DNA from: Flavobacterium sp. ZT3R18
GTDB taxonomy: Bacteria > Bacteroidota > Bacteroidia > Flavobacteriales > Flavobacteriaceae
Direction: 5' to 3'
NCBI RefSeq assembly: GCF_007097385.1
Contig: NZ_VJZS01000001.1
Location: forward strand, 449,448 to 513,447
Length of the DNA stretch: 64,000 nt
In this document: piece by piece, positions 54,091-60,882 of the stretch
Position numbering within the stretch: the stretch's first letter is position 1
Layout: every line of letters begins with the position of its first letter
The notes under the pieces: model-generated
What the model was told of the DNA's origin: nothing
What the model saw: the letters and a program-made list of their open reading frames with translations, nothing else
Databases searched by the model: none
Translations under genes and position numbers: made by a program

Positions 54091-54830
54091 TTGAAATAAA
54101 AAATATTACCAAAAAATTCGGAAACTTAGAAGTTCTAAATGACGTGAATCTAACTTTCAATAGCGGCGAATGTATTGCGCTCATTGGTCCAAACGGTTGT
54201 GGAAAAACAACTTTGATTAAATGTATTTTGGGGATGGTCATTCCGTCCAAAGGGGATGTTTTATTTGATCAAAAATCTATTTTAGGTAAATATAGATACC
54301 GTGAGAATATTGGTTATATGCCTCAAATGGGACGCTATCCGGATTATATGACTATTGGTCAAATTATCGAAATGATGAAGAAAATCAGAAATTCAAACCA
54401 AGTATTGGACGTAGATTTAATCAAGAATTTTGAACTGGAAAAAATATTCGACAAACCCATGCGTACGCTTTCGGGAGGGACAACCCAAAAGGTAAGTGCG
54501 ACATTGGCTTTCTTGTTTAATCCTGATGTGTTGATTCTCGATGAACCCACTGCCGGTTTAGATCCATTGGCTTCCGAGATATTAAAAGAGAAAATCATCA
54601 AAGAAAAAGAGAAAGGAAAACTTATTTTGATTACATCCCATTTATTAAGCGAATTGGATGATATGATCACGCAAATTATTTTTATGCAAGATGGAAAAGT
54701 CCATTTTCATAAAACAATTGATGATTTATTGCTTTCTACAAACGAACAAAAAATATCTAAAGCAATCGCTAAAATATTAAAAGATAAAAAAAATGAAATC
54801 GCCATGATTCCAAATCAAAAATTGGAATGA
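54087..54830 (+). CDS. nosF: NosF ABC transporter ATPase
   Basis: 247 aa. Walker A GPNGCGKTT, signature LSGGTTQKVS, Walker B VLILDEPTAGLDP and a switch His in ITSHLLSELDDM. It powers the NosDFY complex. Its last codons lie inside the first copy of the nos-region repeat element (54794-54882). Confidence 0.95.
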   Translation: MIEIKNITKKFGNLEVLNDVNLTFNSGECIALIGPNGCGKTTLIKCILGMVIPSKGDVLFDQKSILGKYRYRENIGYMPQMGRYPDYMTIGQIIEMMKKIRNSNQVLDVDLIKNFELEKIFDKPMRTLSGGTTQKVSATLAFLFNPDVLILDEPTAGLDPLASEILKEKIIKEKEKGKLILITSHLLSELDDMITQIIFMQDGKVHFHKTIDDLLLSTNEQKISKAIAKILKDKKNEIAMIPNQKLE

Positions 54831-54882
54831 AGAATGGCGATTCCATATTCCATTAAAAAACAAATATTATCTTCATATGAAT
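54794..54882. repeat. nos-region repeat element, copy A
   Basis: Begins TGAAATCGCCATGA, contains ATGGCGATTCCATATTC and AAAAAACAAATATTATCT, and ends at the nosY start codon context CATATGAAT. Copy C (56312-56403) matches it over nearly the full length, and copy B (55713-55861) shares both ends but is interrupted. An ATCGCCAT/ATGGCGAT pair can form a stem. Confidence 0.85.
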
Positions 54883-55644
54883 AGAATCATTAAAATTATT
54901 CTGCTCGATATTCTTAAGAATAAAATTATCATTGGATATACTTTAATTTTAGGATTACTCTCCTGGAGTTCTTTTGGTTTAGAAGACAATTCTGCCAAGG
55001 GTTTACTCACGATTTTGAACGTTATTTTGTTTACGGTGCCTTTAGTTTCCATTCTTTTTGCAACGATATATTTGTATAATAGTTCGGAGTTTATTGAGCT
55101 GTTGTTGAGTCAGCCTATAAAACGCAAAAAGATTTGGTTGAGCTTGTTTTTTGGCTTGTCGCTTTCCATGGTTTTAGCTTTTTGTGTTGGAGCAGGAATT
55201 CCATTGTTAATCAATGCACCCGATATCGTTGGGGTAATGATGCTTATTGTAGGATGCTTAATTTCTGTGGTATTCGTTGCATTGGCTTTTTTAAGTTCAA
55301 TTCTCACCAGAGACAAAGCAAAAGGAATAGGAATCGCCATAATGACTTGGTTGTATTTTGCCTTACTTTTTGATGGTATAGTTTTGTTTTTACTGTTCCA
55401 ACTTTCGGATTATCCTATAGAAAAAGCAATGGTTTTTATTACCGCATTCAGTCCGATAGATTTAGCAAGAATACAGATACTGTTGCACTTGGATCAATCT
55501 GCCATGATGGGATATACGGGGGCAATTTTTAAAGATTTTTTTGGCACAACTTGGGGATTGATACTGTCTTTTTTATTGTTGTGTTTGTGGTTTATTGTAC
55601 CCTTCTTTATTTCTTTGAGAAAATTCAAATATAAGGATTTGTAA
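54877..55644 (+). CDS. nosY: NosY ABC transporter permease
   Basis: 255 aa with six predicted helices (e.g. IILLDILKNKIIIGYTLIL, ILFTVPLVSILFATIYLY, MVLAFCVGAGIPLLI, MLIVGCLISVVFVALAFLS). LSQPIKRKKIWLS is the typical ABC-2 coupling loop. It is the membrane subunit of NosDFY. Its start codon lies at the end of repeat copy A. Confidence 0.94.
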   Translation: MNRIIKIILLDILKNKIIIGYTLILGLLSWSSFGLEDNSAKGLLTILNVILFTVPLVSILFATIYLYNSSEFIELLLSQPIKRKKIWLSLFFGLSLSMVLAFCVGAGIPLLINAPDIVGVMMLIVGCLISVVFVALAFLSSILTRDKAKGIGIAIMTWLYFALLFDGIVLFLLFQLSDYPIEKAMVFITAFSPIDLARIQILLHLDQSAMMGYTGAIFKDFFGTTWGLILSFLLLCLWFIVPFFISLRKFKYKDL

Positions 55645-55712
55645 ATTTTATGTTTTCAGCTGGGTTGATGCCGTTGAAAGGAATTTGTATTTAATGTTAA
55701 TTGGAATTGATA

Positions 55713-55861
55713 TGAAATCTCCATGACCCCGTTTGTCGCAATTGAAAATCATCGAATACCAAAACAAAATATTAACCGATGAGATAAACACCAATAAAGA
55801 TCTGGCGATACCTCCCGATAGCTATCGGGATCCATTAAAATTTAAATATTATCTATATGAA
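55713..55861. repeat. nos-region repeat element, copy B
   Basis: Begins TGAAATCTCCATGACC, continues TTTGTCGCAA as in copy C, then has about 50 unrelated bases. It resumes with AAGATCTGGCGATACC, is interrupted by a CCCGATAGCTATCGGG palindrome, and ends AAATATTATCTATATGAA at the truncated hemoglobin start. Confidence 0.75.
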
Positions 55862-56228
55862 ACCAGATATTATAAATAGAGCCGATATCGAAAAGTTGGT
55901 TAATGTTTTTTATGATAAAATAAAAACAGATGCCGAGATTGGTTATTTCTTTACAGAAGTTGCCAAAGTAGATTGGGGAAAACATTTGCCTATAATGTAT
56001 GATTTCTGGGAGAATATTTTGTTTTCTACGGGTAATTTTGATGGAAATCCTATGCTTAAACACAAAGAATTACATCAAAAAAGCAAATTGAATCCAGCAC
56101 ATTTCCTGCATTGGAATACGCTGTTTAATGATACGGTCGATGAGTTGTTTGCAGGCGAAAGAGCCAGCGAAATCAAGCAAAGAGCACAGAATATAGCGGC
56201 AGTTATGATGACCAAAGCATTAGAGTAA
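55857..56228 (+). CDS. group III truncated hemoglobin (nos cluster)
   Basis: 123 aa. VNVFYDKIKTDAEIGYFF, MYDFWENILFSTGNFDGNPM and HFLHWNTLFNDTVDELFAG define group III. It shares the fold and HFxxW motif with the protein at 20247 but is clearly a separate paralogue. In a denitrification locus it may bind NO or O2 and protect NosZ, which is NO- and O2-sensitive. It has a strong terminator behind it. Confidence 0.9.
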   Translation: MKPDIINRADIEKLVNVFYDKIKTDAEIGYFFTEVAKVDWGKHLPIMYDFWENILFSTGNFDGNPMLKHKELHQKSKLNPAHFLHWNTLFNDTVDELFAGERASEIKQRAQNIAAVMMTKALE

Positions 56229-56263
56229 TTGTTTAAAAATAAATAGTTTTAAGGTTTTGTATA

Positions 56264-56298
56264 AAAAAAGCGGAAGTTATCACAACTTCCGCTTTTTT
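56264..56298 (+). terminator. terminator of the nos operon
   Basis: Perfect 11-bp stem AAGCGGAAGTT/AACTTCCGCTT (56268-56278 and 56284-56294) with a 5-base loop and T-run, 39 bases after the hemoglobin stop. Confidence 0.92.
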
Positions 56299-56311
56299 CA
56301 ATTTAGTATTT

Positions 56312-56403
56312 TGAAATCGCCATGACAACAGTTGTCGCAAACAGCAATGAAGATCTGGCGATACCATATTCAAATAAAAAACAAATATTATCTACATATG
56401 AAT
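56312..56403. repeat. nos-region repeat element, copy C
   Basis: Nearly complete match to copy A: TGAAATCGCCATGA, AATGAAGA, TGGCGATACCATATTC, AAAAAACAAATATTATCT, CATATGAAT. Here the ATG-AAT is followed immediately by TAA, so no gene follows; instead the fasciclin gene ends here on the other strand. Confidence 0.85.
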
Positions 56404-56414
56404 TAATAATACTT

Positions 56415-56975
56415 TTATTTTGGTAATAACACATCGCCAATAACATGGATAATTCCATTTGAAGTTGGTATCGAAGCCACAATTTCAGAACCGTTTACGA
56501 AGGTTTTGTCTCCTTTTTTGGTAATTTTTACTTTACCACCATAAACCATATCAAATTCTTGGTCGTCTTGCATATACTCTATTTTCAAAGTACCCACATA
56601 AGTATGGTATCCCAAAATATTTTCTAAATCTCCTTTTTTCTCTGGTTTAAGCAAGCCATCAACTGTTCCAGCCGGCAACTTATCAAAAGCGGCATTTGTT
56701 GGTGCAAATACGGTAAATGGACCTGCATTGCTTAAGGCGTCCACCAATCCGGCAGCTTTTACGGCTACCACTAGGGTAGTGTGGTCTTTACTTCCTGATG
56801 CAACTTGTACAATATTTGGGGATGAAGTTTCATCTTTTACTCCAGATTGTCCAGTGTCTGTAGTTTCTGTGGCTGCTGTTGTTTTTGCTGTTTCAGCGTT
56901 GGTTTCGCTATTTTGCTTGCAACTCGAGAAGGTCACAAAACTAACAGCTAATAATAATTGAATCGATTTTTTCAT
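56415..56975 (-). CDS. fasciclin (FAS1) domain lipoprotein
   Basis: 186 aa. Lipobox (FVTFSSCKQN), a Thr/Glu-rich linker, and one FAS1 domain (LVDALSNAGPFTVFAPTNAAF, GYHTYVGTL, NGIIHVIGDVLLPK). FAS1 proteins are adhesion or ligand-binding modules of poorly known role, and they often occur in nos clusters of Bacteroidota as far as I recall. It has its own promoter with a Crp/Fnr dyad of the same spacing as the nos promoter. Confidence 0.93.
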   Translation of the reverse strand: MKKSIQLLLAVSFVTFSSCKQNSETNAETAKTTAATETTDTGQSGVKDETSSPNIVQVASGSKDHTTLVVAVKAAGLVDALSNAGPFTVFAPTNAAFDKLPAGTVDGLLKPEKKGDLENILGYHTYVGTLKIEYMQDDQEFDMVYGGKVKITKKGDKTFVNGSEIVASIPTSNGIIHVIGDVLLPK

Positions 56976-57001
56976 AATTATAGTACTTTGGTTTTATAGA
57001 A

Positions 57002-57045
57002 CAAATTACCAAAATAGCTAGCGTTTATTTTATGAGTGAAATCAT
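57002..57045 (-). promoter_or_regulatory. fasciclin promoter with Crp/Fnr dyad
   Basis: ATGAG-TGAA-ATCAT (57032-57045, one mismatch to the nos dyad on the plus strand) lies exactly 22 bases upstream of GTAATTTG (57002-57009) on the minus strand. That spacing is identical to the nos promoter. Confidence 0.68.
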
Positions 57046-57157
57046 AAAACCGGGTTGTTTCTAGCTTTTTTGGCTGTAGTCTAAATAAATGGTTTTACAT
57101 TTTTCATTGTTTATACTTAACTTTAACAGTCAGCTATTAATTGATCAAAAATGTAAA

Positions 57158-57286
57158 GTCCCTACGGGACAACAGCATGTGCGTAAATTTTTAGCTACCA
57201 ACATTTAATCCCTACGGGATATTGCTCCGTAGGAGCTAAATGTTGGTAGAAAAACAAATTCACCGTGTCAATTGTCCCGTAGGGAC
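57158..57286. repeat. GTCCCKACGGGAC palindrome cluster (REP-like)
   Basis: GTCCCTACGGGAC (57158-57170) and GTCCCGTAGGGAC (57274-57286) flank a perfect CTACCAACATTTA/TAAATGTTGGTAG inverted pair (57195-57207, 57237-57249), which encloses ATCCCTACGGGAT. No coding frame is present in 57046-57350. Confidence 0.85.
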
Positions 57287-57350
57287 TATACAAGACTAAT
57301 TTATATAGCTGTTTTTAATGTGAATAACAAATTTCATTAGCAACATTGTT

Positions 57351-58565
57351 TTAGACTACAGCCACTTTTTTTAACGAATAATAAGTAGTGATTCCAATGC
57401 CTAAAAAAAGAATCAAAGCCGTAATAAACAACAGCTCGTTTGCATAGGGTATTGGAGTGTAACTGAAAGAAGCAATTCCTTGAATGGCTAAAATGATTTC
57501 ATTCAGTAAAACGCCGGTTGAAAATAAGATCAAACCAAATTTTATTTTTTTTGTAATTAAAATCAAATGACTGGTATAAATATAAAACAATAGAAACAAT
57601 GAGATTACAGCCAATAAAACCAAGTGTAAATAGGCAATTACAATGGGTCTGAACCCAAATGCCAGCTGACTGACCGTTGGTAGTGTTGAGCCTAATTGCA
57701 AGGCTAATTTTATGCTTAAGGCAAGACCTACAAAGACTAAAATATAACGTAAGGGATAGTTTTCCAGAAATCCCTCTCTTGTTTTTGTTAAAACGCTAAG
57801 GAATTTAAACCATATAATTAGTTGTATGAATGCCGCTAGTGTCGTAATGATATAAAGCCATAACGGCAGATCTAACCACAGTGTAGATAAAAAGTAAGCA
57901 GGGATGCAAGCGACCGTAAATAGAGTGAAAAAGGTTTCGAAAAAAGGGTGGTCTGATTTTCTTAGATTCAAAAAACCGTAAAACAAACCCATGCAGGCAA
58001 AGAAAAACCAACCGTTATATTGAAAATGAAGGTAAAAATAGACAGAGGATAGATACACATCCTGAATGATGTTTTTGCTGATCATCATGTAAGCCAAATA
58101 AAAGCTTCCGAAAGAGGATAAAACATTGAAAAGTAACGCCGCTTTAAACCATTTTTTTGCTAAATAATCATTGTCCAGTTGTTTCAAGTCTTTTATATAT
58201 TGATAACAAAAAACATAACTTACAAAAATGGAGAGGGTAGAAAAAATAATGGAAAACAAATCAGACTTTGGTATGATAAAACTGATTAGCAGTCCGTAGG
58301 AACAAATTAGATTGGCAATTAGTATGGCTTTATATGTTTTACCGTTGAAAGAGGCTATTTTAGTTTGAAGATAATGAACCATCAAAGTTATTAATGTATG
58401 ACTTATCCAACCCGAAAAAGCAAAATTATAATGGGAGTGCTGTAGATTTTTTTGTTCGAAATAAGGAAATTCAAAGCCTATTTTATAGCGCATTAAAACG
58501 CCAAGAAAGGCAACAATACAAAGGTTTAACAAGGAAATTTTAAGCCAGAATTTGAGGTGGTGCAT
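57351..58565 (-). CDS. heme-copper-oxidase subunit I-like membrane protein
   Basis: 404 aa with about 12 hydrophobic segments. HSHYNFAFSGWISH (His43, His45, His56) resembles the heme-binding helix of cytochrome oxidase/NorB subunit I, and single His residues occur in FYLHFQYNGWFFF and AYLHLVLLAV. The double-His and cross-linked Tyr of the CuB site are not apparent, so it is probably not a catalytic oxidase; it could be a heme-binding sensor or a NnrS-like protein. The start codon directly follows the stop of the Crp/Fnr gene (TAAATG), so the two are coupled. Confidence 0.7.
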   Translation of the reverse strand: MHHLKFWLKISLLNLCIVAFLGVLMRYKIGFEFPYFEQKNLQHSHYNFAFSGWISHTLITLMVHYLQTKIASFNGKTYKAILIANLICSYGLLISFIIPKSDLFSIIFSTLSIFVSYVFCYQYIKDLKQLDNDYLAKKWFKAALLFNVLSSFGSFYLAYMMISKNIIQDVYLSSVYFYLHFQYNGWFFFACMGLFYGFLNLRKSDHPFFETFFTLFTVACIPAYFLSTLWLDLPLWLYIITTLAAFIQLIIWFKFLSVLTKTREGFLENYPLRYILVFVGLALSIKLALQLGSTLPTVSQLAFGFRPIVIAYLHLVLLAVISLFLLFYIYTSHLILITKKIKFGLILFSTGVLLNEIILAIQGIASFSYTPIPYANELLFITALILFLGIGITTYYSLKKVAVV

Positions 58566-59159
58566 TTAATAATATATTTTATGATTAATGATTTCTACTT
58601 TGTTGGAAGTATTCATTTTACATAAAGCACGAATTACGGTTTCAACCCTCAGGCCAGTATAATTGGCGATTTCTTGGCGAGTATATGGAATTATTAACTT
58701 TGCATCTTTGTTTTCGGCATTTTTCTTGCATGAATTTAAAAAAGCCATAATTCGGTGCTCTGGTTTATGGTTGATAATTTCGTTGGAGGATTTAGATTTC
58801 GTATATACTTTTCGGGCAAGCAAAAATAAAAATGATTTTTGAATGGAGGGATACTCATCAATAATTTTCAAAAACTTATCCTTAGATAATTTGATAATGG
58901 TACTGTCTTGAGTCGTAACCGCCTTTGATGGATAGGTTTCGTCTATAAATAAAGGAGGTTCTCCAAATCCATCTCCATTGCTGAAAAGTCCTTGAGTGTA
59001 TTCTTTTCCTTCAAGATTTAGATTAAACATTCGAACGCCTCCATCAATTATTTGATAATAAAAATTAGCCGATTCTTCTTCTTCAAAAATCACTTCGTGT
59101 TTTTTGTATTTTTTAGCAACAGCTCCCCAAGTAAATAGTAAATCTATGTCTATTTGCAT
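58566..59159 (-). CDS. Crp/Fnr family transcriptional regulator
   Basis: 197 aa. An N-terminal cyclic-nucleotide-binding-like beta domain (EVIFEEEESANFYYQIIDGGVRM, FSNGDGFGEPPLFI) and a C-terminal winged helix (IIPYTRQEIANYTGLRVETVIRALCKM). There is no N-terminal Cys cluster, so it is not an Fe-S FNR; it may sense NO through heme like DNR. It is likely the regulator of the nos, fasciclin and copper genes through TGAY-N4-RTCA dyads and also of itself. Confidence 0.92.
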   Translation of the reverse strand: MQIDIDLLFTWGAVAKKYKKHEVIFEEEESANFYYQIIDGGVRMFNLNLEGKEYTQGLFSNGDGFGEPPLFIDETYPSKAVTTQDSTIIKLSKDKFLKIIDEYPSIQKSFLFLLARKVYTKSKSSNEIINHKPEHRIMAFLNSCKKNAENKDAKLIIPYTRQEIANYTGLRVETVIRALCKMNTSNKVEIINHKIYY

Positions 59160-59216
59160 TAGTTTTAAGGTTTAAAAGGTGTCTTTTGATTTGCGGTAAA
59201 GAAAATGTATTGCCAG

Positions 59217-59260
59217 TAAAAATATAAATATACAAAATATAAATATATGATTTTTATCAT
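59217..59260 (-). promoter_or_regulatory. crp/fnr promoter with palindromic dyad
   Basis: ATGAT-TTTT-ATCAT (59247-59260) is a perfect dyad. On the minus strand, 22 bases further, TATTTTTA (59217-59224) is a near-consensus -7 element. This is the same geometry as at nos and fasciclin, which suggests autoregulation. Confidence 0.62.
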
Positions 59261-59331
59261 GTTATGTTTTTTAGGGTTTAGTAAACAATACGACTTACCA
59301 TTAATTACGTGTCAAAATTTTACTAGAAAAC

Positions 59332-59373
59332 TGACATTTGTCATGCAATTTTAAAAAGGAAATTTTATCTTTG
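59332..59373 (+). promoter_or_regulatory. copper-gene promoter with TGACA-TT-TGTCA dyad
   Basis: A perfect dyad TGACATTTGTCA (59332-59343) and a perfect -7 element TATCTTTG (59366-59373). The dyad fits TGAY-N4-RTCA with TGAC and sits one base closer than in the other three promoters. The GTG start codon begins 4 bases after the -7 element, so the transcript should have almost no leader. Confidence 0.62.
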
Positions 59374-59377
59374 CCCT

Positions 59378-59752
59378 GTGAAAAACCTCGTATTCATAGT
59401 CATCCTTGCTATTTTTCTAAAACCAATTTTTCCGGTTATAGAATACATGGTCAATTATGAATATATTTCGAAGGTACTTTGCGAAAACAAGGCAAAACCC
59501 ATTATGCACTGTAACGGAAAATGTCATTTGATGAAAGAATTAGCGAAGGCTAATGAAAATGAAAAGCCGGCTACTTCAGACAAAAAAGGCTACACTCCAG
59601 TTGTCGAACTGTTGTTTTTTCAGGAAATTGATACTTTTGCAATAGTGTCTTTAGCTCTTTTAAATAAAGAAAAAAGAAACTACAATTATTCCATTTCATA
59701 TTCCAATTCTCATTTGGAAACCCTTTTTCGACCACCCATTTTTATATCTTAA
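59378..59752 (+). CDS. small Cys/Met/His protein at head of copper locus
   Basis: 124 aa, starting with GTG. A hydrophobic N-terminus (LVFIVILAIFLKPIFPVI) is followed by VLCENKAKPIMHCNGKCHLMKEL, whose Cys, His and Met cluster suggests copper binding. I recall similar small proteins next to copper-type TonB receptors in Bacteroidota, but no family name. It is followed by the Met-rich lipoprotein and receptor genes on the same strand. Confidence 0.78.
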   Translation: MKNLVFIVILAIFLKPIFPVIEYMVNYEYISKVLCENKAKPIMHCNGKCHLMKELAKANENEKPATSDKKGYTPVVELLFFQEIDTFAIVSLALLNKEKRNYNYSISYSNSHLETLFRPPIFIS

Positions 59753-59886
59753 ATTTTTTAGGTTTCTAAAGTTTATACTGTTTGATTTTTTTCAAATGGT
59801 AAGACTCTTATGGAATCAATGTTTGCTTTTTCTAAATGGCAAACACTGTCAACATTAAATTTAAAAATATAAAAAAAACACCCATA

Positions 59887-60735
59887 ATGAAATTTCAATT
59901 CAAAAAAAGTATTCTATTACTATTTACTGTTCTTGCCTTTGCTTCTTGTTCATCTGATGCTACTGAACCTACCGTGAATGAACTCGACGGACTAACAAAA
60001 TTTAAAGAAATAACAAACACAACCCATACCATCGAGTTGTACAAACACATGGGAGGGCTGGTGCAAGGATTTAACGAAATTGCCTTTAGAATCAAGGACA
60101 ATTCAACTGGACAATATGTTAAAAATGCAAAGGCAAGCTGGATGCCTGTGATGCACATGACTTCAATGACACATTCCTGTCCAAAATCGGAAATTAAAAA
60201 AGCATCAGCCGAAGGGACATTGTACGAAGGGTATATTGCTTTTCAAATGGCACAAAATGCAACGGAATACTGGGATTTAAAAATTGATTATGCCATCAAC
60301 GGAACTGCATTTACAGCTATATCCGTTATTGATGTGCCGGCTTCTGCAAAACGAACTATCACTACTTTCAAAGGGACAGACGGTGTAAAATACATTGTTG
60401 CCTACGCAGAGCCTCATCACCCAAAAGTGGCGGTAAATGATATTGAAGTGGCGATTTTTAAAATGCAAGACATGATGACTTTTCCGGTTGTGGATAATTT
60501 TAAATTGAAAATCGATCCAAGAATGCCAAGTATGGGAAATCATAGCTCTCCTAACAATGTAGATTTAACACAGAGTGTTGCTGGTGGATTGTATAAAGGG
60601 AAAATGTCGCTTACCATGACGGGTTATTGGAAAATAAACCTGCAATTATTGAATGCCAATAATGAAGTTTTAAAGGGAGAAGCCATTACAGATGCTGTTC
60701 CTGCAAGTAGTATTTACTTTGAAATAGAATTCTAG
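59887..60735 (+). CDS. YtkA/FixH-like Met-rich copper-binding lipoprotein
   Basis: 282 aa from the ATG at 59887, which opens a lipoprotein signal (LLFTVLAFASCSS). It contains two YtkA-like beta-sandwich repeats, each with a Met/His-rich loop (MPVMHMTSMTHSCP and MPSMGNHSSPNN). Such loops bind Cu(I) in periplasmic carriers. It probably receives or delivers copper between the downstream receptor and the NosL/NosD machinery. Confidence 0.82.
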   Translation: MKFQFKKSILLLFTVLAFASCSSDATEPTVNELDGLTKFKEITNTTHTIELYKHMGGLVQGFNEIAFRIKDNSTGQYVKNAKASWMPVMHMTSMTHSCPKSEIKKASAEGTLYEGYIAFQMAQNATEYWDLKIDYAINGTAFTAISVIDVPASAKRTITTFKGTDGVKYIVAYAEPHHPKVAVNDIEVAIFKMQDMMTFPVVDNFKLKIDPRMPSMGNHSSPNNVDLTQSVAGGLYKGKMSLTMTGYWKINLQLLNANNEVLKGEAITDAVPASSIYFEIEF

Positions 60736-60743
60736 TTGAATTT

Positions 60744-60781
60744 AAAAAGGTCAATTGTCGAATGTGATTTTTGACCTTTTT
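60744..60781 (+). terminator. terminator after the copper lipoprotein
   Basis: AAAAAGGTCAA/TTGACCTTTTT (60744-60754 and 60771-60781), perfect 11-bp stem with T-tract. The receptor gene probably has its own promoter or relies on read-through. Confidence 0.85.
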
Positions 60782-60882
60782 TAAATTTTAAATCTGTTTG
60801 AAATTAAGTCAAGCACGATTAATTAGCACTACTAACGTTTGTGTGGGTCGAATGATGCTATACAAATCAAAATTTTATTTCG

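Noticed and set aside
57351..58565. Assigning the membrane protein as NorB nitric oxide reductase or a cbb3 oxidase subunit
   Set aside because: The length and one His-rich helix agree, but the CuB His pair is not evident in the sequence.
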